Positions 8,708 to 18,568 of a stretch of DNA of 64,000 bases are shown one piece after another (the stretch's first letter is position 1; each line of letters begins with the position of its first letter). The stretch is taken from positions 1,984,001 to 2,048,000 of the forward strand of contig NZ_CP006569.1 of assembly GCF_000517425.1 (NCBI RefSeq). The letters run 5' to 3'. Both the position numbers and the translations under genes were made by a program. The stretch comes from Sodalis praecaptivus. Lineage in GTDB: Bacteria; Pseudomonadota; Gammaproteobacteria; Enterobacterales; Enterobacteriaceae. Under the pieces are notes generated by a model. That model was not told the DNA's origin. It ran no database searches and saw nothing but the letters and a program-made list of their open reading frames with translations.

Positions 8708-9511
8708 ATGAAAATCAAGCGTTTACTCTGTATTGCCACGGTTGTTGCCATAATGACCCCGCTGTTTGGCGCCAGCGCCGCCGATGACGGCGCACTGGAA
8801 CTTAAGCAGCCCGGTAAGCTGTCGGTCGCGACCGAAGGTACCGATCCGCCTTTTAGCATGCGCAGCGCCGACGGCAAGCTGGACGGGTTGGAAATCCGCG
8901 TCATGAAAGAAGTGGCCAAACGGCTGCAGTTGGAATATGTGCCCGTGATCACAAAATGGGACTCGGTACTGGTGGGGCTACAGGCCAATCAGTTTGACAT
9001 GAGCAGCGCGGCGATGGATATTACCCCCGCGCGGCAAAAGGCGATTTTGTTTTCCGACGGCTGGATAGAGTCCGGCGGCCGCATCATTATCCCGCAAGAT
9101 TCATCGATTACCTCCGCGCAGGATTTGAAAGGTAAACGCATCGGCGCGCAGGTGTCTTCGACCTATGCGCAACTGGCGGTGGATCACGGCGCAACGCTGA
9201 AGAATTATATCGATGTGACCGCGGCGGTGCAGGATTTGGCTAACGGCAATATCGACGGCGTCATCAATGATTCTATCGGTAACGCCTACTTGATAAAAGA
9301 CATGCATTTGCCGCTGCGCCAGACGCCGGATTATGTCAGCCGGATTCAAAAAGGGTTCGCCTTTACCAAGAGCAAACCGCATCTGGCGGCGGCGGTCAAC
9401 AAGGCGCTGGCGGAGATGGTGGCGGATGGGACCTATGCGAAACTCGTCACTCCCATCGTCGGCTACGATCCCTATCCGAAAGAGCCGGTCCGGTCGCTCT
9501 TGCAGCCCTAA
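8708..9511 (+). CDS. Polar amino acid ABC transporter, periplasmic substrate-binding protein
   Basis: A 267-residue family 3 solute-binding protein. Residues 1-25 form a signal peptide (MKIKRLL, hydrophobic core, cut near ASA-ADD). Family blocks follow: VATEGTDPPFSM, GLEIRVMKEVAKRL and KGKRIGAQVSSTYAQLA. It delivers the ligand to the permease and ATPase encoded upstream. The ligand is not identifiable by eye, but operon mates suggest a guanidino or other cationic amino compound. A strong terminator follows at 9572. Confidence 0.92.
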   Translation: MKIKRLLCIATVVAIMTPLFGASAADDGALELKQPGKLSVATEGTDPPFSMRSADGKLDGLEIRVMKEVAKRLQLEYVPVITKWDSVLVGLQANQFDMSSAAMDITPARQKAILFSDGWIESGGRIIIPQDSSITSAQDLKGKRIGAQVSSTYAQLAVDHGATLKNYIDVTAAVQDLANGNIDGVINDSIGNAYLIKDMHLPLRQTPDYVSRIQKGFAFTKSKPHLAAAVNKALAEMVADGTYAKLVTPIVGYDPYPKEPVRSLLQP

Positions 9512-9571
9512 GTCTGCCGGGTCGGCGTTGCGCGGGCGCGCCATCCGCGCAGCAGCCGTGTCTGCACATAG

Positions 9572-9596
9572 GGCGGGCCTGCGGCCTGCCTTTTTT
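9572..9596 (+). terminator. Rho-independent terminator after the binding-protein gene
   Basis: An 8-bp GC-rich stem (GGCGGGCC pairing with GGCCTGCC, one G-U pair) with a TGC loop and six T residues. It ends the transporter operon before the GntR gene. Confidence 0.8.
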
Positions 9597-9627
9597 AATC
9601 GGGGTGTTGACGATATGAAACGACGCT

Positions 9628-10299
9628 ATGGATCCCTTTAAAACGACGGGCGAGATGATGGGTGAACGGGAACAGAATCTCAGCGTTAAGGCTTATGATG
9701 TACTGCTTAATATGCTGATAAATCGTGAACTCCCGGTCAATACCGTCCTTCAGGAGCGCCGGCTCGCCGAGATGCTGACGATTTCACGCACGCCGGTACG
9801 CGACGCGCTGAATAAATTGGAAAACGAGGGCTTTATCGGCCGCAGCGGCGGCAGAACGCTGGTGGTTAAAGAGTTCTCTATCCGCGAACTTATCGAAACG
9901 CTGCACGTGCGGCGCACGCTGGAGGCGGAAGCCGCCCGCTTGGCCGCAGGGCGGGTGCCGGCGGCAACGCTTGACGCGATTGAAGAGAGTATCAACGCGC
10001 TGCTGGCGGCGGCGGATCCCAGCCCCCAACAGGATTGGCAGATAGACAGCCAATTGCACCAGGCGCTGGCCCATTACAGCGGTAATGCGCTGCTGATGCA
10101 GTATATCGAAAGCCTGCGCCTCAAAACCCGCATGTTCAATATGCGCCAGGTACCGGAACGTTTCATCAAAGGTCACCATGAACACCTGGCGATCATTGCC
10201 GCTCTGCGCGCCAACGACGCCGAGGCGGCGCGCGCCGCCGTCGCCAACCACATCGATAACGTGCGCGACAGCATCGTTAAGCGTTTAAGCCAGATTTAG
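9628..10299 (+). CDS. GntR family (FCD domain) transcriptional regulator
   Basis: A 223-residue FadR-subfamily GntR regulator. The N-terminal winged helix covers about residues 17-85 (QERRLAEMLTISRTPVRDALNKLENEGFI). The C-terminal FCD all-helical domain has the expected metal-binding His residues (QLHQALAHYS, GHHEHLAII, VANHIDNV). FCD regulators usually bind carboxylic acids or amino-acid breakdown products, so it is the likely local sensor for the island. The start is uncertain: ATG 9628 is listed, but the ATGs at 9655/9658 also fit. It is convergent with the amidohydrolase gene. Confidence 0.87.
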   Translation: MDPFKTTGEMMGEREQNLSVKAYDVLLNMLINRELPVNTVLQERRLAEMLTISRTPVRDALNKLENEGFIGRSGGRTLVVKEFSIRELIETLHVRRTLEAEAARLAAGRVPAATLDAIEESINALLAAADPSPQQDWQIDSQLHQALAHYSGNALLMQYIESLRLKTRMFNMRQVPERFIKGHHEHLAIIAALRANDAEAARAAVANHIDNVRDSIVKRLSQI

Positions 10300-10424
10300 C
10301 CATCGCGCGCCGCGCCAGCGCCAGGGTGGCCGACAGCCTCGTTGGGCGCGTCAGTCAGCCGATGTCGCAACCACGGCCGAAGGCGCCGCATCCTCCCGGC
10401 GTCCGGCTCCGGCCGTGGCGCCGA

Positions 10425-11702
10425 TCACCGCGTATCGCTACGGCGGGCCAAAAGCGCCGCCAGCACGCCGGTGGCGGCGGCGAAATCCGCCAGCGCCATG
10501 CTTTCCGCGGGGTTGTGGCTACCGTTGGCGTTGCGCACGAATAACATTGCGGTGGGCACGCCCTGCGCCGCGAACAGCGCCGCGTCATGGCCGGCGCCGC
10601 TGGGCATGACGCGGGCGGGCACGCGCTGTTGCTCAGCCGCACGCGTCAAATCGGCCAGTAGCGCGGGGTCCATTTGCGCTGGCGCACTTTCGGTCTGCTC
10701 GCCGAGTTCAAAGCGTACGCCGTGCCGAAGGCTGATGTCGTCTATTAAGCGCCGCAGCGCGGCATCCATTAGCGACAGCGTTTGCGGGCTGCGCGAGCGA
10801 AAATCCAGGCAAAAGGCCACTTCACCGCTCACTTTACTGAAATCCGCCTGCTGGGGATGGGTCGCAAACTGGCCGACGGTCACCGTCAGCTCGTGCCCCT
10901 CCTGCTCTAGCGCGCCCCATTGGAGATGTAGGCCGGTCACCAGCGCCGCCGTCGCCACCACCGCATCTTGCCGGTGGCCGCGCGGAGTGGCGCCCGAATG
11001 GGCGTAGCGCCCAACGCAGCGCGCCGCGCGATAACGCAAACTGCCGCATATACCGCTCACCAGGCCCAGCGGGATGCCGCTGTTCAGCAGAACCGGCCCC
11101 TGTTCAATATGCAATTCGATAAAACAGGCGATTGCCGCCGCGCTTAACCACGGCGGCTGCGCCAGGAATTGCGCGGCATCCGCGCCCCGGTCGGCGAAAT
11201 GCTGCGCCAGGGTTCGCCCGTTATCGGCCCGCGGCGTCTGCATCGCCGACGGCGGCAACAGACCGAAAGCCGCTTTGCTGCCTAAATAGGAAATTGGGAA
11301 CCAGGCGCTCTCCTCCGCGCGGATGGCCATTACCGTGACATCCCGCTGCGGCCGGTAACCTGCCGCCACCCAGCCCGCCAATACGGCAATGCCGGCCAGC
11401 ACGCCGGCGGCGCCGTCGAAATTGCCGCCGCAGGGTACCGAATCCAGATGGGAGCCGGTGATCACCGCCGGCGCACCCGGCAAAGTGCCGGGCAGCGTCA
11501 TATAAAGATTGAGCGCCGCATCGGTGGCCACGCGCAGCCCCAGCGCCCGCGCGGTACGGTGCAGCACATCGTGGGCGCGCTGTTCCCCCTCGCCGTAGCT
11601 ATCGCGGCTAATGCCGCGACCGTCGAAGCTCAATTGCTGTAGTTCGGTAAATAAGCGCTGCGCCAGCGCAATATCCGGGGCAGGGAGCGGCTGGTCGCGC
11701 AT
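10425..11702 (-). CDS. M20 family Zn amidohydrolase (allantoate amidohydrolase / N-carbamoyl-amino acid hydrolase type)
   Basis: About 425 residues. The di-metal site of the family is complete: His and Asp in SHLDSVPCGGNFDGAAG (about 85 and 96), the Glu pair in RAEESAWF, His in ELHIEQGP and His near the end in GSHNPAES. Relatives release carbamoyl or ureido groups from allantoate, ureidoglycine or N-carbamoyl amino acids. The segment EESAWFPISYLGSKAAFG differs from the usual EEGSRF pattern, so the substrate may be unusual. Its start overlaps the stop of the upstream aminotransferase gene (TGATG), so the two form a coupled operon. Confidence 0.86.
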   Translation of the reverse strand: MRDQPLPAPDIALAQRLFTELQQLSFDGRGISRDSYGEGEQRAHDVLHRTARALGLRVATDAALNLYMTLPGTLPGAPAVITGSHLDSVPCGGNFDGAAGVLAGIAVLAGWVAAGYRPQRDVTVMAIRAEESAWFPISYLGSKAAFGLLPPSAMQTPRADNGRTLAQHFADRGADAAQFLAQPPWLSAAAIACFIELHIEQGPVLLNSGIPLGLVSGICGSLRYRAARCVGRYAHSGATPRGHRQDAVVATAALVTGLHLQWGALEQEGHELTVTVGQFATHPQQADFSKVSGEVAFCLDFRSRSPQTLSLMDAALRRLIDDISLRHGVRFELGEQTESAPAQMDPALLADLTRAAEQQRVPARVMPSGAGHDAALFAAQGVPTAMLFVRNANGSHNPAESMALADFAAATGVLAALLARRSDTR

Positions 11703-12919
11703 CACCGCAGGGCCCTGCAGGCCGCGACGATGCGCTCACAGGCCCGCGCCACAAGTTCGTCGGCTATGCTATAGGCGATGCGGAAATGATGCGCGAGACC
11801 GAAGGCGGAGCCCGGCACTACCGCGACCCCGGCGTGTTCCAATAGGTAGGCGGCCAGCGCCACGTCGTCATTGATCGTCTCCGCCGAGGGGCTCTGCTTG
11901 CCGATAAGCGCGCGGCAATCTACGAACAGATAAAACGCGGCGGGCGGCGTTGCGACCCGCAGGTCGGGCGCCTGACGCAAAATCGACAAAGCCCGGTCGC
12001 GGCGAAGCCGCAGGCGGCCGCACCACGCGGGCAGTAAGCTTTGCGGGCCGTTAAGCGCCGCCAGCGCGCCGGCCTGACCGATAGCGCTGGGGCAGGAGGT
12101 GCTTTGCGATTGCAGCAGCGCCAGCCCGTCTATCAGCCACTCCGGCCCGCCGGCGTAACCGAGGCGCCAGCCCGTCATGGCATAGGCTTTCGACACGCCG
12201 TTGACGGTAAGGGTACGTGCCGCCAGGGATGGCACGGCGGTGGCGAACGACACGAATTCCCCTTCATAGACGATGTGTTCATAAATATCGTCAGACATCA
12301 CCAGCACCCGAGGATAGGCCGCCAGAACCTCGCCCAGCGCGCGCAATTCCTCCGCGCTATAAAGCGCCCCGGACGGATTTCCCGGTGAGTTTAACAGTAA
12401 CCAACGGCTGTTCGCGTTCAGCGCGGCAGCAAGACGCGCGGGCGTCAGTTTAAACCCGTCCTGCTCGCCCGGCTCGACGTAGCGCGGCGTGGCACCGGTC
12501 AACCGCACCATTTCGGGATACGATACCCAATAGGGGGCGGGGATAATCACCTCATCTTCCGGCTCTAGGGTCGCTAACAGCGCATTGAAAATGATCTGCT
12601 TGGCGCCGGTGCTGGCGATAATTTGTCGGGGAGTAAAGGCGAGCTGATTTTCGCGGCGGAATTTGGCGATAATCGCTGCCTTAAGCGCCGGGGTGCCGCC
12701 GACATCCGTATAACGGGTCTGTCCGTCGTGCAAAGCGGCAATGGCCTCGCGCACGATAGGCTCGGGAGTGGAAAAATCGAGCTCGCCGGAACTCATGTTG
12801 ATGATGTCGCGGCCTTCCGCGGACAATTTGCGGGCGAGCTGGGAAATAACCAGCGTCACCGAGGGTTGCAGCGCGCGCAGACGCGAGGACACTTGGGCAT
12901 GAGGGGCGTGGGCGGACAT
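11702..12919 (-). CDS. Pyridoxal-phosphate aminotransferase, class I (AspB-like)
   Basis: A 405-residue fold-type I aminotransferase. The PLP lysine is in VSKAYAMTGWRLGYAGG, the substrate-binding Asn in NSPGNPSGALY, and the C-terminal Arg in HHFRIAYS. It swaps an amino group between an amino acid and a 2-oxo acid in the cytosol. Coupling to the M20 amidohydrolase suggests it acts on the amino acid that hydrolase releases, with the D-2-hydroxyacid dehydrogenase as a possible next step. The donor and acceptor are not determinable. Confidence 0.9.
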   Translation of the reverse strand: MSAHAPHAQVSSRLRALQPSVTLVISQLARKLSAEGRDIINMSSGELDFSTPEPIVREAIAALHDGQTRYTDVGGTPALKAAIIAKFRRENQLAFTPRQIIASTGAKQIIFNALLATLEPEDEVIIPAPYWVSYPEMVRLTGATPRYVEPGEQDGFKLTPARLAAALNANSRWLLLNSPGNPSGALYSAEELRALGEVLAAYPRVLVMSDDIYEHIVYEGEFVSFATAVPSLAARTLTVNGVSKAYAMTGWRLGYAGGPEWLIDGLALLQSQSTSCPSAIGQAGALAALNGPQSLLPAWCGRLRLRRDRALSILRQAPDLRVATPPAAFYLFVDCRALIGKQSPSAETINDDVALAAYLLEHAGVAVVPGSAFGLAHHFRIAYSIADELVARACERIVAACRALR

Positions 12920-13020
12920 CCTGCTGTCATCCTGTGCTAACGTAAAGGTTTATTTTTATCCAGCGTCCGACGGATGAACAGCAAATATTTCGATTGCCCA
13001 GTATAAAGAATTTTGATGAG

Positions 13021-13539
13021 TCAGCGCGCCTGGGGCGTCGCCGGCGGTTGCCGTCGCGCGTCGGTGTCCTGCGCGGCGGTTTGCCGCAGCACTTCGCTTA
13101 CCACCCGGTAACAATCATCGATATGGCTATTCCCCAGCAATTTCATCGCGCTGAAGCTTAAGCCTGCCGCCAGCGCCTGGCCTAACAGCGGGACATAGCG
13201 TGCCACCGACTTGGTGGCGACCCGCACGCCGACGCGTTTAAGCGCGTGGCTGACCGCTTCGCGGGTGAGGGTCCTGCCGATGAGACGGCTGCCGACGCCG
13301 GTGATGGCAATAAAGGTATATTTTTTACGGTTGGGGTGAAGCTGCGCCAGCTGCTGCTCGCTCAGGCCAAATCGCTCATTAATCGCCGGCAGTAGCCCAA
13401 GAAGAATCGATACATCGGTACCAATATCCAGGCCGGGCAGCGGAATGACCGAGGCGCCGGCCGACAGGGCGGCGCGTTGGGTCACCAGTTTGCGGCATGC
13501 GTCGCGGACTTCATCAAGCTGTTCACGGGTCTGTATCAT
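13021..13539 (-). CDS. Conserved hypothetical protein, DUF697/EcsC-like
   Basis: A 172-residue protein with two weakly hydrophobic helical stretches (SAGASVIPLPGLDIGTDVSI near residue 25, and VPLLGQALAAGLSFSAMKLLG near 120). The pattern recalls DUF697 or EcsC-type membrane-associated domains, but I do not recognise a named gene. The C-terminus is short, polar and probably disordered. It is a lone leftward gene between the catabolic island and yebV. Function unknown. Confidence 0.6.
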   Translation of the reverse strand: MIQTREQLDEVRDACRKLVTQRAALSAGASVIPLPGLDIGTDVSILLGLLPAINERFGLSEQQLAQLHPNRKKYTFIAITGVGSRLIGRTLTREAVSHALKRVGVRVATKSVARYVPLLGQALAAGLSFSAMKLLGNSHIDDCYRVVSEVLRQTAAQDTDARRQPPATPQAR

Positions 13540-13894
13540 TCGCTGTCGCGTTCCTGTTGCTTATCCATGGCGGTAAGTTTAGCAGGCGTCCCGCGTAAGA
13601 TACGGGCGCGCGCCGATCATCCTATTACAGCGATAGGTCGCGCGAACGCCGCGAGGGCATTATTATTTTCCTACCCTCATTCGTATTGTTCTTGCTTTAT
13701 TTACTCTTCTCAGCCTGCGGGCTGATTTTTTTTGCCTGGCGCTATCACCTGACACGCTCATTCGATGCTTTTAGCTGACACGCTGAGCCGATGCCTTATC
13801 CCATGACTTAAGCTGGCGCCTGGCTCGCCGCGCGCTGATGAGGGGTAACGGAGGGTCAACGGTAGCCTCCCGCGAGGACGGGAGGAGGGGACGG
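13540..13894. other. Gap with an orphan terminator and pyrimidine-rich tract
   Basis: No protein gene is recognised. On the plus strand a T-rich stretch (13662-13710) runs into a strong intrinsic terminator at 13710-13733 that has no plus-strand gene upstream. Confidence 0.5.
13710..13733 (+). terminator. Orphan Rho-independent terminator
   Basis: A perfect 6-bp stem (TCAGCC/GGCTGA) with a TGCG loop, followed by eight T residues. No coding gene on the plus strand ends here, so it may end a small RNA. Confidence 0.7.
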
Positions 13895-14140
13895 TTATTC
13901 GAGGCGCATGATCCAGGCATCATTGTCGTGATCATAATGCTGGCGAAACAAGATGTGCTCTTTCCCGTCCAGAAACGCCGGGATACCGGTCTGTTCATCC
14001 CAGCCATCGAGCTGCAAACACAGATCGGGGTCGGATTTACACGGAATGCTGACGATATTCTGGACCCGGTGATCGTCCCCGGAGGAAAGGGTGGCATCGT
14101 CAACGGCAAAACTGCCGATTTGCACTGTCGTCTTGGTCAT
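13895..14140 (-). CDS. yebV: YebV family protein
   Basis: An 81-residue small soluble protein. The run SIPCKSDPDLCLQLDGWDEQ and the C-terminus DNDAWIMRLE match E. coli YebV closely. Its function is unknown. The ATG at 14140 is chosen because it starts the YebV homology and has an AGGGG ribosome site; an upstream ATG adds 24 unrelated residues. In E. coli it follows yebT and rsmF; here rsmF is missing and a tandem-repeat tract lies in between. Confidence 0.85.
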   Translation of the reverse strand: MTKTTVQIGSFAVDDATLSSGDDHRVQNIVSIPCKSDPDLCLQLDGWDEQTGIPAFLDGKEHILFRQHYDHDNDAWIMRLE

Positions 14141-14485
14141 GAATAGGCCCCTTATGCTGTGAGGTGAGAAAGGCGTACTCCTGCGGCAAAGAGTTATTGC
14201 AGTATAGCGCAAGCAGCACGAAAAGCTAAATCCTGCCTTAGCGCCTTAGCGCCTTAGCGCCTTAGCGCCTTAGCGCCTTAGCGCCTCAACCCCTCAACCC
14301 CTCAACCCCTCAACCCCTCAACCCCTTAACCCCTTAACCCCTTAGCTTCTTAGCTTCTTAGGCTCCTAGCCCTTTCGCCTCTTAGCGCTCGCTGCCGCCT
14401 AACGTGCCTTAACCGCTTCGCGCCCTCCTTTTCACCCGCTAGCGGGTAAGGAGGAGGGGGACGCCCACGCCAGACCGTCACGCCA
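14141..14485. other. Gap between yebT and yebV where rsmF is absent
   Basis: E. coli has the 16S rRNA methyltransferase gene rsmF here. Only the octamer array and a short GC-rich tail are found, with no recognisable remnant of rsmF. Confidence 0.6.
14233..14368. repeat. Array of 17 degenerate octamers
   Basis: Seventeen 8-bp units in strict register: one CTGCCTTA, five GCGCCTTA, one GCGCCTCA, four ACCCCTCA, three ACCCCTTA, two GCTTCTTA and one GGCTCCTA. Neighbouring blocks differ by one to three bases, which suggests stepwise expansion by slippage with mutation. The core NNNCCTNA stays constant in most units. Confidence 0.95.
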
Positions 14486-17113
14486 TCAGTTCGGCGGTAC
14501 GGCGGTACCCCAGTTCTTCCACTCTTTTTGTTCTTCGCCATAGAGCAGAAAATGTTTGCCTTCGGTCGCCTTCGGCGCCAGCGGCGTCGTCGGCGGGGTA
14601 GCAAACGCGATGCCGCCGCGGACGAACTGCTGGAAGGTGCCGCTCTTCACGCTACCGCCGGTCAGGCCGAACTTGATGTCGTAACCGGAAGCGAGCCAGA
14701 AAACGGAGTTGGTGCGCACCAGGTGTTGATATTGGCGGCTGATGCGCAGCGCCACATAAACTCGGTCAGCCAGCGCGCCGAGGGTCAGGCCGGTGACCGT
14801 ACCCACCTCGATGCCGCGATACAGCACCGGCGTTCCGACCTGTAAACTGCCGGCTTCCGGCGTATCCACGACGACATTCAGCCCATTCAGATAACGGGAA
14901 TCGGTGATGGTGGTCTGCTGCAATTCAAATTCGCGCGCGGCCGCCCCTTTGCCCGGCTCGACGTTGATATACGGCTGTAGCAGCGTTTCCAGATGGTTTA
15001 CCCCGGCGGCGGAGATTTCCGGCGTCACCACTGAAAACCGCGTGCCGTTGCGGGCAAACGTCTGCACGTATTCGGGGTACAACACCGCCTGCGCCAGCAC
15101 CAGGTTATTGCCGGGGGAGAGCTTTAGCGTCTCCATTTGGCCGACGTCGATGCCCAGATAGCGAATAGGCATGCCGGGGGAGAGCTTGCTGGCGTCGTAG
15201 GTGCGCAGCACGATCTGGCTGCCCACCGCCCGCGCGGCGTTTTCAGAACCGTAAAGCTTACGCGGCGCGCCTTTCACCACCGCGGCGCCCGCCAAATTGT
15301 CGAAACTCACCGCCCCCTTCAAGGCGCGGTTCAGCGGCGAGGCCTGAACCGTCAGGCCACTGCCGTTAATCTGCACCCGGGCGCCGCCTTCGGCCCAGAA
15401 CACGCTCTTATCGCTCAACAAATTACGGTATTTGGGTTGGATGTAAACATCGACTTTAAAGTCTTGCGGCGTGGGCCGCACATCCACAATCTCACCCACC
15501 TGAAATTTGCGGTAAAGCACTATCGAGCCGGTCTGGATGTCGGGCAAATCGGAGGCGGTCAGCGTCAGCGTAGCGTTAGGCCTGTCCCCCTGAATACCTT
15601 GTTCAGCCATCTCGCGATTGCCATACAGCGGGTAATGACTCTGCGCCGGCCCTTGCGTCCCCGGAAGTACTTCGACGCCGCCGTCCAGCCACTCCTGCGC
15701 GCTGGTGCCCAACACCCGCACGCCGTCCAGGCCGAATTTGACATCCACCCGGCTATTGACGACAAACTTGGTGTCTTGATGGATAACGCCGGCGAACTCT
15801 GGCTTCACCGCGGCGCTGAAAACGATCTTGTCGCCCGTAAGCTGGCGCGCGGTGATCTTACCCACCTGTATCCCTTTCATCGTCAGCGGCTGACCGGCAT
15901 CGATGCCATAGCTTTGCGGCGCGCTCAGGGTGAAGATTTTTACGCCGGGCAACTGAAGCAGATTACGGTTGCTATCGGGCACGGTAAAACGCTGCTGCGG
16001 CTCTCCGTCGCCGGGAATCAGCTCCAGCGTGGTGCCGGCCAGCAGGCCGCTGAAATCGGGCTGGGTCAGCGACAGCTGTGGGGTCGTCATAACGATGCGG
16101 GTCCCGCTGCGCATCAGATCTGCGACCGACGGATTGAGGGTCAATTCGCCGGTGACGTGCCGGTCTTTACCTAAAGTAATTTTGGTTAGCATGCCGACTT
16201 CCAACCCCTGATACAGCAGCGGGGTATGGCCGGCGCTAAGATGACTGCCGTCGGGCAGATCGAGGGTAATAATGACGCCGCGCTGACTGTGGGCCAGGTC
16301 GGGATAAAGCTGATAATTATCGTCGGTGCTGGCCTGAGCGCTATTGGCGGGAGAGTCGAAGGCGATAGCGCCGTTGACCAAGGCCGCCACGCTCTCCATT
16401 TCTACCCGCGCGCCATGAAGATCGACATTGGCCTTCAGGCCGGAGACGTTCCAGAATCGGCTGTCTTTTTTCACCAGATGGGTAAACCGGCGATCGATAA
16501 GCACATCAATATTCACGCCTTTACGGTTGCGGGCAATATCGAAATCGTAAACCTTACCCACCGGCAGCTTGCGGAAATAAACCAGCGAACCGGTGCTGAG
16601 CGAACCTAAGTTGTCCGCCTGCAAATGTACCAGCAGCTCGCCGGTATTCACGCGATATTTGGGTTGGGTATCCAGAGCGGTGAAATGGGTCTGCTCGTTG
16701 CCTTTACCCGGCATCATGCCGATGTAATTGCCGCCAACCAGGGCGTCGAGGCCGGAAATACCGGCCAGCGATGCCTTGGGCGTCACCAGCCAAAATTGCG
16801 TTCCTTCGCGCAGCGCGTCACGCATATCGCTTTTGATGCTGGCCTCTACCTTAATGGTGCGCAAGTCATCGCTGAGCTTGATATTCTGCACGGTGCCGAC
16901 CTCAACCCCTTGATAACGCACCGGCGTGCGCCCGGCGACGATGCCATCGGCGGAGACGAAATCAATCGTCACCGTGGCACCGCGCTCTTGCAGCGTGCTG
17001 TACACCAGCCAGCCGGCAATCAACAGGGCAATAAACGGCAATAGCCAGAAAGGCGAAATACGACGCTTGGTGCGGACGGTCGCATTAATCGGTGTAGTCG
17101 GCGTGTGTGGCAT
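14486..17113 (-). CDS. letB: LetB (YebT), MCE-domain intermembrane lipid transport protein
   Basis: About 875 residues. After a short cytoplasmic tail there is one N-terminal membrane helix (residues about 22-42, [19 protein letters not shown]), then seven tandem MCE domains, each with a block like [26 protein letters not shown] or [13 protein letters not shown]. In E. coli the hexamer forms a tunnel across the periplasm for phospholipid movement. Length and order match E. coli YebT over the whole protein. The ATG at 17113 lies 29 bp inside the upstream yebS frame, as expected for a coupled letAB operon. Confidence 0.96.
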   Translation of the reverse strand: MPHTPTTPINATVRTKRRISPFWLLPFIALLIAGWLVYSTLQERGATVTIDFVSADGIVAGRTPVRYQGVEVGTVQNIKLSDDLRTIKVEASIKSDMRDALREGTQFWLVTPKASLAGISGLDALVGGNYIGMMPGKGNEQTHFTALDTQPKYRVNTGELLVHLQADNLGSLSTGSLVYFRKLPVGKVYDFDIARNRKGVNIDVLIDRRFTHLVKKDSRFWNVSGLKANVDLHGARVEMESVAALVNGAIAFDSPANSAQASTDDNYQLYPDLAHSQRGVIITLDLPDGSHLSAGHTPLLYQGLEVGMLTKITLGKDRHVTGELTLNPSVADLMRSGTRIVMTTPQLSLTQPDFSGLLAGTTLELIPGDGEPQQRFTVPDSNRNLLQLPGVKIFTLSAPQSYGIDAGQPLTMKGIQVGKITARQLTGDKIVFSAAVKPEFAGVIHQDTKFVVNSRVDVKFGLDGVRVLGTSAQEWLDGGVEVLPGTQGPAQSHYPLYGNREMAEQGIQGDRPNATLTLTASDLPDIQTGSIVLYRKFQVGEIVDVRPTPQDFKVDVYIQPKYRNLLSDKSVFWAEGGARVQINGSGLTVQASPLNRALKGAVSFDNLAGAAVVKGAPRKLYGSENAARAVGSQIVLRTYDASKLSPGMPIRYLGIDVGQMETLKLSPGNNLVLAQAVLYPEYVQTFARNGTRFSVVTPEISAAGVNHLETLLQPYINVEPGKGAAAREFELQQTTITDSRYLNGLNVVVDTPEAGSLQVGTPVLYRGIEVGTVTGLTLGALADRVYVALRISRQYQHLVRTNSVFWLASGYDIKFGLTGGSVKSGTFQQFVRGGIAFATPPTTPLAPKATEGKHFLLYGEEQKEWKNWGTAVPPN

Positions 17114-18335
17114 GTGCGTCCCATAGCAAACGGCTGTCCAACCACTCGACAGCAAGAATTGTCAAAATTACGGCGGAGCCAAAATAAAAGCCGGCCGGTC
17201 CCAGCGTAAAGGCGAGCAATTGATCCCTATCTACCAGCGATAGGGTAATTGAGATAACAAACAAATCCAGCATTGACCAGCGTCCAATCCAGATAACAAA
17301 TCGCAGCAGCCGAACGCGTGTCTTCATGCCGTGCCGAACTTTGAAATGGATGCTCAGCAACAGCGTAAATAGCACAATAATTTTGATAAACGGCACCAAA
17401 ATGCTGGCGATAAAAACAATCGCCGCCACCGCGACATTTCCCTGCGCCAGGGACAGAATACCGGACATAATGGTATCTTGATTGCGGCTGCCGTTGAGAT
17501 AAATAATGGATATCGGCAGCATATTGGCGGGAATAAGCATAATTATCGCGGCGATGAGGGCGGCCCAGGCTTTTTGCAAACTATGGCGCCGGCGGTGGCG
17601 CAGCGGGGTGTGGCAGCGCGGACAGCGGCCGCGGGCGTCCGGCAGGCCGGTAAATCGGCAGTTGAGGCAGACGCGCAGCGCGCCGGTCAGCGGCATTCCC
17701 GGGCGCGGTGCCGGCTGTGGAAAAAAGTGCTGCCACAGCTGGCCGGTATTGAGCTTAATTAACGTCAGGATGGTGAGCAGCGTCAAAATAACATAGGCGG
17801 TTAAACCCAGACCGGTGGTCACATCGGCGTAATCCTTCACTTTTATGGACGCCACGGCCATGCCTACCAAATAAATATCCAGCATCACCCACTCTTTTAG
17901 CCGGTGCAGCATCAACAGCACGGGGCGCAAATTCAGGCCCAGGCGCTGGCCAAAATACAAATACAATAGCGAGAAGACCAGCGTGACGGGCGCACCGACG
18001 GTACAAAACGCCACCATACTGGCGGTAATGATGTTGCCCTGAAGCGCCATTTGCCAAATACCCTGTAGCAAACTGGCGCGAATGGGGGTGCCCAGCAAGC
18101 GGATGCTTATCAACGGTTCGGTATAGGCAAAAGGCATCAGCAGCAGCAGCGTGACCGCCAGCGCCGCCAGGCGCGTCATGCTCCAGTCGCGTCCACGCAC
18201 CACTTTTGCCTGGCAGCGTGGGCAGCAGGCATCCTGGTTATCGCCGAGGGGCGGCAGGATAAATAACACATCGCATTCCGGACAGCGTTGATATTGGCCG
18301 GACGGAAAGGCATCATGAATCGCGGTTATTTTCAT
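17085..18335 (-). CDS. letA: LetA (YebS), PqiA-family inner-membrane protein
   Basis: A 416-residue PqiA-family protein. It has two zinc-ribbon-like cytosolic motifs (CPECDVLF with CPRC near residues 18-40, and CLNCRFTG with CPRC near 220-245), each followed by about four membrane helices. It is the inner-membrane partner of LetB and overlaps it by 29 bp. The C-terminal block [14 protein letters not shown] is nearly identical to E. coli YebS. The gene is divergent from msrC. Confidence 0.95.
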   Translation of the reverse strand: MKITAIHDAFPSGQYQRCPECDVLFILPPLGDNQDACCPRCQAKVVRGRDWSMTRLAALAVTLLLLMPFAYTEPLISIRLLGTPIRASLLQGIWQMALQGNIITASMVAFCTVGAPVTLVFSLLYLYFGQRLGLNLRPVLLMLHRLKEWVMLDIYLVGMAVASIKVKDYADVTTGLGLTAYVILTLLTILTLIKLNTGQLWQHFFPQPAPRPGMPLTGALRVCLNCRFTGLPDARGRCPRCHTPLRHRRRHSLQKAWAALIAAIIMLIPANMLPISIIYLNGSRNQDTIMSGILSLAQGNVAVAAIVFIASILVPFIKIIVLFTLLLSIHFKVRHGMKTRVRLLRFVIWIGRWSMLDLFVISITLSLVDRDQLLAFTLGPAGFYFGSAVILTILAVEWLDSRLLWDAHATHADYTD

Positions 18336-18568
18336 CGCGCGGCGTTTACGCCTCCCTCACACCTCATTTTTCACCCTGCACGCCGCCGTTATCGGGTTAT
18401 AATAAACCGCCGGCGCAACGCCTGTCTGGCCGGGCAAACATACCCGCGCGCGAACACTTTGTGAAGTCATAACGGATTAATCTTGTGGCTTTGGGCATTT
18501 ATTGCTTATTTTATAGAGGCTGGTGTGCCGTCTGCTAACACAAAGATTAGCTCATTTAATGGTTTATT

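Noticed and set aside
15137-16174. A 345-residue plus-strand frame
   Set aside because: It is the antisense shadow of letB, whose MCE repeats give unbroken homology on the minus strand.
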